Shown piece by piece: positions 41,460 to 51,523 of a DNA stretch of 64,000 nucleotides. The translations under genes and the position numbers were made by a program. The notes below the pieces were generated by a model, which made no database searches, was not told the origin of the DNA, and was given only the letters and a program-made list of their open reading frames with translations. The stretch comes from Mycobacterium neglectum (lineage in GTDB: Bacteria > Actinomycetota > Actinomycetes > Mycobacteriales > Mycobacteriaceae). Within the stretch, counting starts at the first letter, position 1. Each line of letters starts with the position of its first letter. Location: assembly GCF_002591975.1 (NCBI RefSeq), contig NZ_NVQE01000008.1, positions 103,850 to 167,849 of the forward strand. Reading direction: 5' to 3'.

Positions 41460-42107
41460 CTAGCCGCTCGTGTGCTCGGCAGCCGAATCGATATCGTCCG
41501 CGTCGCTGTTCGGTGGGCCGAGTTGATTGGAAATCGCGGCGATCTCGCCGGTTGACGGGCCCGGCGGGGCGACGAAGGCGGTCTGACGGTAGTACTTGAG
41601 CTCGCGGATCGATTCGTGGATGTCGGCCAGGGCGCGGTGCGCCAGGCCTTTCTCGGGCTGGCCGAAGTAGATCCGCGGATACCAGCGCCGGCACAACTCT
41701 TTGATGGAGCTGACGTCGATCATCCGGTAGTGCAGAAATTCATCGAGCTTGGGCATGTCTCGCGCGATGAAGCCGCGATCGGTGGCGATCGAGTTGCCGG
41801 CCAGGGGAGCGGTCTTCGCCTGTTTGACGTGGGTGCGGATGTAGTCGAGAACGAGTTGTTCGGCCGTCGCCAGGTCGACAGTCGACGCCCGCACCTCCTC
41901 GGTCAGGCCCGACCGGGCATGCATGTCCTTGACCACGCCGACCATCGACGACAGCGCCTCGTCGTCGGCGTGAATAACCACGTCGAGGCCCTCGCCGAGG
42001 ACGTTCAGGTCGGCGTCGGTGACGAGCACCGCGATCTCGATGAGGCGGTCATTCGTCAGGTCCAGGCCGGTCATTTCACAGTCGATCCACACGAGTTCGT
42101 CACGCAC
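41460..42107 (-). CDS. orn: Oligoribonuclease
   Basis: 215 residues, the same as M. tuberculosis Orn. DEDDh exonuclease: [11 protein letters not shown] gives the first Asp and Glu, [18 protein letters not shown] the middle region, and [11 protein letters not shown] the catalytic His and last Asp. It degrades nano-RNAs and pGpG to mononucleotides. The GTG at 42107 is chosen over upstream GTG and ATG codons because the protein then begins [12 protein letters not shown], aligning with the known start, and because a -10 hexamer ends exactly seven bases upstream. Confidence 0.96.
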   Translation of the reverse strand: MRDELVWIDCEMTGLDLTNDRLIEIAVLVTDADLNVLGEGLDVVIHADDEALSSMVGVVKDMHARSGLTEEVRASTVDLATAEQLVLDYIRTHVKQAKTAPLAGNSIATDRGFIARDMPKLDEFLHYRMIDVSSIKELCRRWYPRIYFGQPEKGLAHRALADIHESIRELKYYRQTAFVAPPGPSTGEIAAISNQLGPPNSDADDIDSAAEHTSG

Positions 42108-42114
42108 AGCGCTC

Positions 42115-42124
42115 ACAGTACTGT
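42115..42124. promoter_or_regulatory. Palindromic bidirectional -10 for orn and the HerA-like gene
   Basis: ACAGTACTGT is a perfect palindrome, so TACTGT reads on both strands (plus 42119-42124, minus 42120-42115). It ends eight bases before the ATG at 42133 and seven before the GTG of orn at 42107. One element can thus give two leaderless transcripts from a 25-bp intergenic space. Confidence 0.6.
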
Positions 42125-42132
42125 TTTCGACC

Positions 42133-43728
42133 ATGACCACTGACTCGAGCGCCCCTGGAGCCCAGCAGATCGCCGCCGGTTACGCGTTCGAGGGTCCGGC
42201 GCTGGAAGTGGGCACAGTCGTCGTCGACGGGGTTTGCGACCCGACCGCGCAGGTCCGCATCCCGTTGGCCACGGTCAACCGGCACGGCCTGGTCGCGGGC
42301 GCCACAGGTACCGGTAAGACCAAATCGCTACAGGTGATCGCCGAGCAGTTGTCGGCAGCCGGTGTGCCGTGCTTGATGGCCGACATCAAGGGCGATCTGT
42401 CGGGCCTCTCGCGTCCTGGCGAGGCAGGCGAGAAGATCCAGCAGCGGGCCAAGGACACCGGCGACGACTGGACGCCGACTGCCTACCCCGTGGAATTCTT
42501 GTCGCTCGGCACCAGCGGCATCGGCGTACCCGTGCGCGCAACCATCTCCAGCTTCGGACCGATCCTGTTGTCAAAAGTGCTGGGGCTCAACCAAACCCAG
42601 GAGTCCACCCTGGGGCTGATCTTCCACTGGGCCGACCAGAAGGGCCTGCCGCTGCTGGACCTGAAGGATTTGCGCGCCGTGATCCAGTTCCTCACCAGCG
42701 ACGACGGCAAGCCCGAATTGAAGGCGTTGGGTGCGGTGTCCAAGACGACCGCCGGTGTCATCCTGCGGGCCCTGGTGAACCTCGAAGCCGACGGTGGTGA
42801 CACGTTCTTCGGCGAGCCCGAACTCGAGCCCAAGGACCTGATGCGTCTCGACGCCCAGGGTCGAGGCATCATCAGTCTGCTCGAGGTCGGCGAGCAGGCC
42901 GCGCGGCCGGTGATGTTCTCGACGTTCTTGATGTGGGTGCTCGCGGACCTCTTCACCACGCTGCCCGAGGTGGGCGATCTCGACAAGCCGAAGCTGGTGT
43001 TCTTCTTCGACGAGGCCCACCTGCTCTTCACCGATGCGTCCAAGGCCTTCCTGGAGCAGGTCGAGCAGACCGTGAAGTTGATCCGATCCAAGGGTGTCGG
43101 CGTGTTCTTCTGCACCCAGCTGCCCACGGATGTGCCCAACGCCGTGCTCTCACAGCTTGGTGCGCGAATTCAGCACGCTCTGCGCGCGTTCACCCCCGAT
43201 GACCAGAAGGCGCTCGCAAAGACCGTGCGCACCTACCCGAAAACTGGCGTCTACGACCTGGAGGAGGCGTTGACGTCGCTGGGCATCGGCGAAGCGATCG
43301 TGACGGTGCTTTCGGAGAAGGGTGCGCCGACACCCGTGGCGTGGACCAGGGTGCGGGCTCCGCGCTCGCTGATGGACACCATTGGTCCCGACGCCATCGC
43401 GTCGGCCGCGAAGGCCAGTCCGCTGCAGGCCGAGTACGGGCAGACGGTTGACCGCGATTCGGCCTACGAGCGGCTGTCCGCCAGAATGGCGCCGCCACCA
43501 GCTATGCCGCCGGCCGCCGACCCTCAGCTTCCTCCACCACTGCCCGTCGACGTCGGCGGGGCCACCGCCTCCGGCGAGGTGAAGAGCCGTGGAACCGCCG
43601 AGCCAGGGATGCTCGAGAAGGTGATGGACAGTCCGGCGTTCAAGAGCGCGATGCGCTCAGCGGGCACGGTGATCGGACGCGAGATCACCCGCAGCATCTT
43701 CGGCACCGGCCGCCGCCGCAGGCGCTGA
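42133..43728 (+). CDS. HerA-like helicase/ATPase (DUF853), Rv2510c-like
   Basis: 531 residues. Walker [11 protein letters not shown] near residue 55, Walker [13 protein letters not shown] near 290, and a sensor/arginine-finger region [15 protein letters not shown] near 325. The C-terminal 90 residues are a Pro-rich linker and a basic tail (GRRRRR). This DUF853 group is related to the HerA/FtsK branch of hexameric DNA-translocating ATPases; its role in bacteria is poorly known. Divergent from orn through a shared palindromic -10 element and convergent with cmrA. Confidence 0.88.
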   Translation: MTTDSSAPGAQQIAAGYAFEGPALEVGTVVVDGVCDPTAQVRIPLATVNRHGLVAGATGTGKTKSLQVIAEQLSAAGVPCLMADIKGDLSGLSRPGEAGEKIQQRAKDTGDDWTPTAYPVEFLSLGTSGIGVPVRATISSFGPILLSKVLGLNQTQESTLGLIFHWADQKGLPLLDLKDLRAVIQFLTSDDGKPELKALGAVSKTTAGVILRALVNLEADGGDTFFGEPELEPKDLMRLDAQGRGIISLLEVGEQAARPVMFSTFLMWVLADLFTTLPEVGDLDKPKLVFFFDEAHLLFTDASKAFLEQVEQTVKLIRSKGVGVFFCTQLPTDVPNAVLSQLGARIQHALRAFTPDDQKALAKTVRTYPKTGVYDLEEALTSLGIGEAIVTVLSEKGAPTPVAWTRVRAPRSLMDTIGPDAIASAAKASPLQAEYGQTVDRDSAYERLSARMAPPPAMPPAADPQLPPPLPVDVGGATASGEVKSRGTAEPGMLEKVMDSPAFKSAMRSAGTVIGREITRSIFGTGRRRRR

Positions 43729-43732
43729 ATCT

Positions 43733-43789
43733 TTGCGAATTCGGCGCGCAAACCGACCGTCAGCGACGGTGAGCGCGCCCGATTCGCAA
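43733..43789. terminator. Large inverted repeat between convergent genes
   Basis: TTGCGAATTCGGCGCGC (43733-43749) and GCGCGCCCGATTCGCAA (43773-43789) form a 17-base stem with few mismatches; a smaller ACCG/CGGT stem lies inside. Position between two stops suggests a shared bidirectional terminator. Confidence 0.6.
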
Positions 43790-43797
43790 CGAATCCG

Positions 43798-44604
43798 CTA
43801 GCCGCCGCCGAGCTTCTTGTAGACCGCGCCGACGATCGGCGTCACGATTGCGCGCGGTGTGTATCCCGACGCCACCGACATCGCCTTGGAGGTCACTCCG
43901 GGGACGACGCGCATCTTGTTGCGTTCCAGGGCATCCAGCGACAGTTTGGCGGTGTACTCGGTGGAGATCCACAGGAAGTCGGGGATGAGCTTCTCCACCA
44001 GCGACTGTTCGGTTTCGGAGGGTAGCGTCTCGCGGACCGGGCCCGGCGCAAGCAAGGTGACGTGCACGCCGTCGCGCTTCAGTTCGCCGCGCAGCGACTC
44101 GCTGAACGTGTTCGCGAACGCCTTGCTGGCCGCATAGGTCGCGTTGTTCGGTATCGGCGAATTGCCCGCCGCGGAACCGGAAATCAGGACGCCGCCCGCC
44201 CTGCGCTCCACCATCCCTGGGATAACCGCGAGCGCAAGATCGTGCACGCCAAGGACATTCAGCTGCACCTGGGCCTTCTCCCCGTCGACGGGAAGGGTCG
44301 CGACCGGCCCGAATGTCGCAGTGCCCGCGTTGGCGCACAGGATCGAAATGTTACGGACGGCCAATTCGTCGCAGAATTTTCCCCGTTCGGCAGGGTCGGC
44401 GAGGTCGACAGGACGTACTTCGACGGTCACGCCGTACTGCCCGGTGATCCGGCTCGCCAGTGCCCTGAGCACGTCCTCGCGGCGCGCGGTGATGATCAAG
44501 TGGTGCCCGCGGGAGGCGAGCTCAATGGCCAGCGCCTCGCCGATGTTCTGCGATGCGCCGGTGACGACAGCGCGGGCTTCCGGGCTGGGAGCGGGTACTG
44601 GCAT
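43798..44604 (-). CDS. cmrA: Mycolyl beta-ketoester reductase (short-chain dehydrogenase)
   Basis: 268 residues. SDR features: cofactor loop VVTGASQNIGEA near residue 12, LCANAGTATFG, the catalytic Ser in LISGSAAG and the Tyr-Lys pair in YAASKAF. It corresponds in length and context to M. tuberculosis Rv2509, the reductase that completes mature mycolic acid after Pks13 condensation. The ATG at 44604 is preferred to an upstream ATG at 44631 because TATAGT ends exactly seven bases before it and the length then equals the known protein. Confidence 0.9.
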   Translation of the reverse strand: MPVPAPSPEARAVVTGASQNIGEALAIELASRGHHLIITARREDVLRALASRITGQYGVTVEVRPVDLADPAERGKFCDELAVRNISILCANAGTATFGPVATLPVDGEKAQVQLNVLGVHDLALAVIPGMVERRAGGVLISGSAAGNSPIPNNATYAASKAFANTFSESLRGELKRDGVHVTLLAPGPVRETLPSETEQSLVEKLIPDFLWISTEYTAKLSLDALERNKMRVVPGVTSKAMSVASGYTPRAIVTPIVGAVYKKLGGG

Positions 44605-44611
44605 GGGCGGG

Positions 44612-44621
44612 ACTATATCGT
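44612..44621. promoter_or_regulatory. Overlapping divergent -10 elements for cmrA and the MFS gene
   Basis: On the minus strand TATAGT (44617-44612) ends seven bases before the cmrA ATG. On the plus strand TATCGT (44616-44621) ends eight bases before the MFS ATG at 44630. The hexamers share two bases, and the whole intergenic space is 25 bp. Confidence 0.55.
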
Positions 44622-44629
44622 TTGCCTTC

Positions 44630-45940
44630 ATGAGCGAATTGCGGTCGTCCGCGCCAGCCGCGCGACGACCGCAGATCCTTGCCTGGGCGCTGTGGGACTT
44701 CGGCGCGACCGGGTTGAACGCGGTGGTGGTGACCTTCGTGTTCTCGATTTACCTGACCAATACCGTCGGAGACGATCTGCCCGGCGACACGAGCGCGACC
44801 AGCTGGCTCGGCTGGGCGCTGGGCGGCGCGGGTCTGTCGGTGGCGCTGCTCGCCCCGCTGACGGGCGTCTGGGTCGACGCGCCATGGCGGCGGCGACGGG
44901 CACTAGCGGTACTCACCGCGTCGACTGTCACGCTGACGTCGGCCATGAGCCTGATCCGTGACGACTACCGCTATCTTGCCGTCGGCCTCATGCTGGTGGC
45001 CGCCGCGTCGGCGAGCAACGACCTGGCCAGCGTGCCCTACAACGCGATGCTTCGGCAGCTGTCCACCCCGAAGACCTCCGGCCAGATCTCCGGATTGGGT
45101 TTGGGCCTTGGGTTTTTCGGCAGCGTCGTTCTGCTGCTGGTGGTCTACTTCGGCTTCGTCACCGGCGAGGGCGGGCTCTTGGGCATACCTGTCGCCGACG
45201 GTCAGAACGTCCGGGCCGCCATGCTTTTCACGGCGATCTGGTTCGGTCTCTTCGCGCTGCCGTTACTGATCTCGGCGCCCAGCCCGAAACCCGACCCGCT
45301 GCAGCAGCGCGAGAGCGCCGGGTTCTTCGGCGGATATCGCAAGCTGTGGGCGGAGATTCGCAGTGAATGGCAACGCGATCACAACGTCATCTATTACCTG
45401 ATCGCGAGTGCGGTGTTCCGCGACGGTCTCACCGGCGTCTTCGCATTCGGCGCCGTGCTCGGCGTCAAGGTATACGGCGTCTCCGAGGCCGACGTGTTGT
45501 TGTTCGGCGTCAGCGCCAGCGTGGTCGCCGCCGTCGGCGCTGTCGTCGGCGGTCGGCTCGACGACCGGATCGGCGCCAAACCCGTCATCGTCGGCGCCCT
45601 GACGGCGATGATCGCGGTGGCGGGCACCCTGATGACTTTGTCGGGTGTGTTGGCCTTCTGGATCTGCGGGCTGTTGTTGTGCCTGTTCATCGGGCCGACG
45701 CTGTCAGCCGCCCGAACGCTGATGCTGCGGATGTCAGCCGATGGCAAGGAGGGCGTGGCCTTCGGCCTCTACACCACCACGGGGCGGGCGGTGTCCTACC
45801 TGGCGCCGGTGCTCTTCTCGACATTCATTGCCGTCTTCGGCACCGACCGCGCCGGGATGGGCGGGCTCATCGTGGTTCTGGCGGCGGGGCTATTGGCGAT
45901 GCTCGCGGTGAAGACACCCGGCCGGGTGGCCGCCGCTTAG
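44630..45940 (+). CDS. MFS transporter, Rv2508c-like
   Basis: 436 residues, about twelve membrane helices, with WALWDFGATGLNAVVVTFVFSIYL as helix 1 and GPTLSAARTLMLRMSADGKEGVAFGLYTTTGRAVSYLAPV in the second half. The latter is typical of the UMF1/Vps22-like MFS group. The substrate is unknown. The stop overlaps the convergent MmpS-like gene. Conserved location next to cmrA in mycobacteria suggests an envelope-linked role, which is inference. Confidence 0.87.
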   Translation: MSELRSSAPAARRPQILAWALWDFGATGLNAVVVTFVFSIYLTNTVGDDLPGDTSATSWLGWALGGAGLSVALLAPLTGVWVDAPWRRRRALAVLTASTVTLTSAMSLIRDDYRYLAVGLMLVAAASASNDLASVPYNAMLRQLSTPKTSGQISGLGLGLGFFGSVVLLLVVYFGFVTGEGGLLGIPVADGQNVRAAMLFTAIWFGLFALPLLISAPSPKPDPLQQRESAGFFGGYRKLWAEIRSEWQRDHNVIYYLIASAVFRDGLTGVFAFGAVLGVKVYGVSEADVLLFGVSASVVAAVGAVVGGRLDDRIGAKPVIVGALTAMIAVAGTLMTLSGVLAFWICGLLLCLFIGPTLSAARTLMLRMSADGKEGVAFGLYTTTGRAVSYLAPVLFSTFIAVFGTDRAGMGGLIVVLAAGLLAMLAVKTPGRVAAA

Positions 45941-46731
45941 CCCGTCGTGGCGCAGATCGTCAGGCCGGCACCGCTGCGCTGCTCGAGAATGACGCCGTTC
46001 ACGGATATCGAGCAGTTCACCTCGCGGCCGACATTGATGATGCTGATGCTCGCGGAACTGTTTGCGGGCTCTGGCAATTGGACCTCCTTGCTCCATGGGA
46101 GCAGGACGTTGAACTCCGTCTGCAGCAGTCCGCCGTTGTCGACGTAAGTGATGTTGATGGCCCGGCCGTCACCGATGACGTTGTAGACCACCGTCTCCGT
46201 GGGACCGGCTGGGGTCGTGCCGGTCGTGGGCGGTACCGACGGCAGGGTCGGAAGGGGAATCACCGGAACCGAGGGTGTGCGGGACGTCGTCGTCGGAGTT
46301 CGGGTCGGGGAGCTGGGCTCAGTCAGCGACGGCGGCGGTGCGACAACCGTCTCCTGGCGGGAGCTGCTGTCATAGACGACGACCAACGCGATTACCAGGC
46401 CGATGACGGTCAGCACCGCCGTCGCGGCCAGCACCCACAGCCAGCGGGGCGACTTGGGCTCATCCGGCGGCGGTTCGCCCGGCCCTTCTGGCGGATACTG
46501 CCCGCCATACTGGCCGGTCGAGTAGGGGTCGTAGCCGTACGGCGAGTACGGGGGCAACTGCTGGGTCGGAGGCGGCGTCGCGGGGTTCTGATAGGTCGGG
46601 CCGTACGGGGCCTGGCTCGCATACGCCGGGTCGGGGTATCCCTGGTAACCGCCACTCACCGGGGGCGTCGGGTCGGGCCCTTCGCGGAAGCCTGGTTGCT
46701 CATCACGTCCGCGATGTGGTGAATCGGTCAT
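45937..46731 (-). CDS. Proline-rich membrane protein with MmpS-like domain, Rv2507-like
   Basis: 264 residues. Residues 1-95 form a Pro/Tyr/Gly/Gln-rich cytoplasmic region (repeated YGP, YGYDPYSTGQYGGQYPPEG). One membrane helix lies at about 97-120. A Ser/Thr/Pro linker (about 125-175) leads to a C-terminal MmpS-like beta domain of about 85 residues (VVYNVIGDGRAINITYVDNGG, VLLPWSKEVQLP, EVNCSISVNGVILEQRSGAGLTIC) with a likely disulfide. The topology is that of an exported domain on a stalk. Function unknown; no MmpL is adjacent. Confidence 0.85.
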   Translation of the reverse strand: MTDSPHRGRDEQPGFREGPDPTPPVSGGYQGYPDPAYASQAPYGPTYQNPATPPPTQQLPPYSPYGYDPYSTGQYGGQYPPEGPGEPPPDEPKSPRWLWVLAATAVLTVIGLVIALVVVYDSSSRQETVVAPPPSLTEPSSPTRTPTTTSRTPSVPVIPLPTLPSVPPTTGTTPAGPTETVVYNVIGDGRAINITYVDNGGLLQTEFNVLLPWSKEVQLPEPANSSASISIINVGREVNCSISVNGVILEQRSGAGLTICATTG

Positions 46732-46845
46732 ACCCGCCTCATGGCTGCGAGGGTACCTGTGCAGGCGCTCAGTCTGCTCCCGCCGCGACGGTTCGGATTG
46801 CTCTGACTGTCACGAGCACCACGTTTGGGGCCTGCGACCTCGGTT

Positions 46846-46851
46846 TACTCT
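46846..46851 (+). promoter_or_regulatory. Putative -10 element of a leaderless promoter
   Basis: TACTCT ends seven bases before the ATG at 46859, the same hexamer and spacing as at 26289. Confidence 0.5.
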
Positions 46852-46858
46852 GGTTCCG

Positions 46859-48736
46859 ATGGCACAGCAGGTTCGTCGCGTCTACGGCGCATCGATGTCG
46901 CCGGACGCCACCGCGTTCGCGCACCTCGTCGATGACGGCGGATATCCGCGCGCGGTGCAGCGCTTCCTGCGCGGGTGGCGGGCGAGTTCGTCCCGGGACG
47001 TCGAACTGCCCGTAGTGGGCCCGGTGAACCGGGTCATGCATTCCGCGGACGGGTACTGGCTCGCGTGTGAGGTGGCGCCAGAAGGTGGATCTCGAAGCCA
47101 GATCTGGGTGGTGACAACCGATCCGGACGACCGCGATGCCCGCCGGATCGACCATTGGCCGGCCGGATCGTCCGAAGGCACCGCGGAGCTGATCGGTTGG
47201 GACGGCACCCGGGTCGCGGCGATCCTGACCGGTGACGACGGCGTTGGCAGCTCGTGCCTGATCGATCCCGCTGACGGCGCGACGGTGGTGCTCGACCGGC
47301 GGTCGGGCGGCAGGCTGGTCGACGCGTGGGCGGGAGCGGCACTCGTGCGGGTCGGGCCACGGGGCTACCGCGACCTCATCATGTTGCGCGGCCTGACCGA
47401 AATCGCTTTGCTGCCTTACGATCCCGGATCAACGACCGACAGCGGGATCATCCTGGACGATCACGGTCCCCGCCGCCTCCGCGCTGGATTGGAGGGGGAT
47501 TCCTATGAGCTGTATCAGCCGTCGAGCGCGTCCGGCGTCAACAGCACCGACGGATATGTGCGTGCGCTGATCCGCAGCGAGAACGGCGCCGAGCATGCCC
47601 GGCTGCTCGAGGTCACCACCACTGCCGACGGGGTGTCCTACCAGGTGATCGCGGAACGACCGGGGTATGAACTCGACGAATTCACCGTCAGCGATGACCT
47701 CTCAACCGTGGCGATATTGTGGAACTTACACGGCGCCAGTGAATTACAGATTCTCGAACTGGCCGACTACACCGCATCCGCTCCTATTCCGCTACCCGGG
47801 ATGGTGGCCAGCGAGCTGAGCATCAGCGCCGGTGGCTCGATGCTCGCGATGACGGTGGAGAGTCCGTCGATGCCGGCGACGGTCGAACTGGTCGATCCCC
47901 GCACGCGCGAATGGGAGCCCGTCGACCGCGAGCCGAGTATGGGTCCGGTGTCGGCTGATCCGACGCTGGAGACGATCACGGCACGGGACGGCCTGACGTT
48001 CACCGGTTGGCTCTTCCGGCCTCCTGAGGGCATCGAGACGATCGGCGCGATGCTTTTCCTGCACGGCGGGCCCGAAGGTCAGGGCCGTCCGGGCTACAAC
48101 GAGTTCTTCCCGCCCCTGCTCGAAGCGGGTATCTCGGTATTCCTTCCCAACGTGCGCGGCTCTGGGGGCTTCGGCCGCTCGTTCATGCACGCCGACGACA
48201 GAGAGAAGCGATTCGCGGCCATCGACGATGTGGCCGATGCCGTGAGCTTCCTCGCCGACAACGGCCATGCCCAACGCGACCGCATCGCGTGCTGCGGTTG
48301 GTCCTACGGCGGTTACCTGACCCAGGCGGCGCTGACCTTTCATCCGCAGTTGTTCGCCGCAGGCATCAGCATCTGCGGCATGAGCGACCTGAACACGTGG
48401 TACCGCAACACCGAACCGTGGATCGCTGCGGCCGCCTACCCGAAGTACGGTCATCCCGTCAGCGACCGCGACCTGCTCGAGCAGTTGTCCCCGTTGCAGC
48501 GGGTGGATGCGTTGACCGCGCCGCTGATGCTCGTGCACGGCGCGAACGACACCAACGTTCCTCCCGATGAGTCGGTGCAGATGTGTACTGCCCTGCAGGC
48601 TCTCGGACGCACCGTCGAACTCCTGATGTTCGACGACGACGGCCACGAGATCGACAAGCGGGAGAACCGCGCCGTGCTGGTCAAGGCGATGCGCGAGTGG
48701 CTACTCGCAGCCTTTGTGCCACGTCAGACACCGTAG
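46859..48736 (+). CDS. S9 family peptidase (prolyl oligopeptidase/acylaminoacyl-peptidase type)
   Basis: 625 residues. The N-terminal 390 residues look like a beta-propeller; the C-terminal alpha/beta-hydrolase domain has the nucleophile elbow GWSYGG (Ser 482), Asp 564 in GANDTNVP and His 596 in GHEIDK. NVRGSGGFGRSF provides the oxyanion region. No signal peptide, so cytosolic. It would hydrolyse short peptides or acyl-peptides. I do not recall an M. tuberculosis counterpart at this spot, so it may be an insertion or an ancestral gene lost there. ATG start is leaderless-like. Confidence 0.9.
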   Translation: MAQQVRRVYGASMSPDATAFAHLVDDGGYPRAVQRFLRGWRASSSRDVELPVVGPVNRVMHSADGYWLACEVAPEGGSRSQIWVVTTDPDDRDARRIDHWPAGSSEGTAELIGWDGTRVAAILTGDDGVGSSCLIDPADGATVVLDRRSGGRLVDAWAGAALVRVGPRGYRDLIMLRGLTEIALLPYDPGSTTDSGIILDDHGPRRLRAGLEGDSYELYQPSSASGVNSTDGYVRALIRSENGAEHARLLEVTTTADGVSYQVIAERPGYELDEFTVSDDLSTVAILWNLHGASELQILELADYTASAPIPLPGMVASELSISAGGSMLAMTVESPSMPATVELVDPRTREWEPVDREPSMGPVSADPTLETITARDGLTFTGWLFRPPEGIETIGAMLFLHGGPEGQGRPGYNEFFPPLLEAGISVFLPNVRGSGGFGRSFMHADDREKRFAAIDDVADAVSFLADNGHAQRDRIACCGWSYGGYLTQAALTFHPQLFAAGISICGMSDLNTWYRNTEPWIAAAAYPKYGHPVSDRDLLEQLSPLQRVDALTAPLMLVHGANDTNVPPDESVQMCTALQALGRTVELLMFDDDGHEIDKRENRAVLVKAMREWLLAAFVPRQTP

Positions 48737-48757
48737 CCCGATCGTTGTCATTCCCAG

Positions 48758-48782
48758 GTTTGGGAAATTTTCTGCCGGGTAA
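48758..48782 (+). promoter_or_regulatory. SigF-type promoter
   Basis: GTTT (48758-48761), a 15-bp spacer and GGGTAA (48777-48782) match the mycobacterial SigF pattern (GTTT-N15-17-GGGTA). It lies about 50 bases upstream of the first of two tiny membrane-protein genes. Confidence 0.6.
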
Positions 48783-48833
48783 ACATGCTGCGTGCGCGCC
48801 GATTTGGGGCGCAATTAGAGATGGAGGCGCAGC

Positions 48834-49043
48834 ATGCGAGGTGGTGGGCTACTCGGAGTTCTTGTGCTCATCTGGTTGCTGATCGGCGCGTTTGCGGCCT
48901 ATCAGCGCGGTTACTTTGAAACCGGCGCTACAAACTGCGCCACGGCGGGGAGTATCGCCCTCACGGTAGTAGTTGGCCCGCTGAACTACGCGGGAGTCAA
49001 TCCGAAGGTGGCGGACTGCAACATCCCGCAGCCCAGTCAATAG
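48834..49043 (+). CDS. Tiny membrane protein of unknown function
   Basis: 69 residues from an ATG with GGAG seven to eight bases upstream. One N-terminal membrane helix (LLGVLVLIWLLIGAFAAY) is followed by an exported part with two Cys (TNCATAG and VADCNIP) that could pair. Preceded by a SigF-like promoter and followed 40 bases later by a second tiny membrane protein, so both are probably stress-induced. No family assigned with certainty. Confidence 0.75.
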   Translation: MRGGGLLGVLVLIWLLIGAFAAYQRGYFETGATNCATAGSIALTVVVGPLNYAGVNPKVADCNIPQPSQ

Positions 49044-49082
49044 TCCACTGGCAGTTGATAGTTGAATAGAAAGGAAATCACG

Positions 49083-49238
49083 ATGATTATCCTTGGAATC
49101 ATCCTCGCGGTACTCGGCTACATCCTCGGCATCAGCGTTTTGACGACCATCGGTGTCATCCTGGTAGTCATCGGTGCCGTCTTCTGGATTCTCGGGTCCG
49201 TCGGGCGTCCCGTCGGCGGCCGCCGAGCCTGGTACTAA
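49083..49238 (+). CDS. 51-residue membrane protein (DUF6131-like)
   Basis: ATG preceded by AAAGGAA at good spacing; TAA at 49236-49238. Two short hydrophobic helices (IILGIILAVLGYILGISVL and IGVILVVIGAVFWILG) separated by a Thr turn, then a basic VGRPVGGRRAWY tail. This pattern fits the DUF6131 family of small actinobacterial membrane proteins. It ends four bases inside the convergent tetR gene. Likely co-transcribed with the 69-residue protein from the SigF-like promoter. Confidence 0.75.
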   Translation: MIILGIILAVLGYILGISVLTTIGVILVVIGAVFWILGSVGRPVGGRRAWY

Positions 49239-49870
49239 CCGCTCACGCTCGGCGCGGCCGAGGCCAGCGCAGCAACCGTCATCGCTCGAAGGACGGCACG
49301 CTCGCTGGCCTCGGCCTTTTTCACCGCACTTGGTTTCACCGAGTGCGGTGTCGAATTCAGCAAGCCGAATGCCGCGTGCGCCATCAGGCGGGCATCGTCC
49401 TCGCGTAGGGACATATTCAACTGCCGCAACACATCTACCCAGATTTCGACGTACTGTCGCTGAGCCTTGCGTACCTGACGCTTGGCGGCGGGGGGCAGGC
49501 TCGGTAGGTCGCGGTCCTGAATGCGGATCAGGTCCGACTCGCCGAGCGCAAAGTCCAGATGGAAGTCGACCAGTCCGTCCAAGGCCGACCGAGGATCGGC
49601 GGCGCGGGTGATGACGTCGGTGGCACCGGCCAACAGGCGGGTGCTGATTCCCACCAGCAGCTCGACGAGAAGCGCTTCCTTATTGGGGAAGTGGCGATAG
49701 ATCGCCGGTCCGCTGACACCGGCGGCTGCCCCGATGTCCTCTAGCCGCACCGCGAGATAGCCCCGTTCGGCCACGAGGCGTTCGGCCGCCGCGATCAGTT
49801 GTGACCGGCGGTCTGATTTGGCCTTGCTGCGGCGCGTCGCGGTCAGATCGGGCACCGAAGTGGAGGCCAT
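49235..49870 (-). CDS. TetR family regulator, Rv2506-like
   Basis: 211 residues from ATG (a GTG two codons upstream is possible). The helix-turn-helix reads VRLEDIGAAAGVSGPAIYRHFPNKEALL at about residues 41-68. Divergent from accD1 with two 16-bp palindromes in the 98-bp gap, so it very likely represses the branched-chain degradation operon and itself, with a CoA thioester as probable effector. In M. tuberculosis Rv2506 lies at the same end of this cluster. Confidence 0.9.
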   Translation of the reverse strand: MASTSVPDLTATRRSKAKSDRRSQLIAAAERLVAERGYLAVRLEDIGAAAGVSGPAIYRHFPNKEALLVELLVGISTRLLAGATDVITRAADPRSALDGLVDFHLDFALGESDLIRIQDRDLPSLPPAAKRQVRKAQRQYVEIWVDVLRQLNMSLREDDARLMAHAAFGLLNSTPHSVKPSAVKKAEASERAVLRAMTVAALASAAPSVSG

Positions 49871-49903
49871 GGACACACTCCAAACGCGCTGGTGGACATT
49901 TCA

Positions 49904-51519
<1,616 letters not shown>

Positions 51520-51523
51520 TGAC

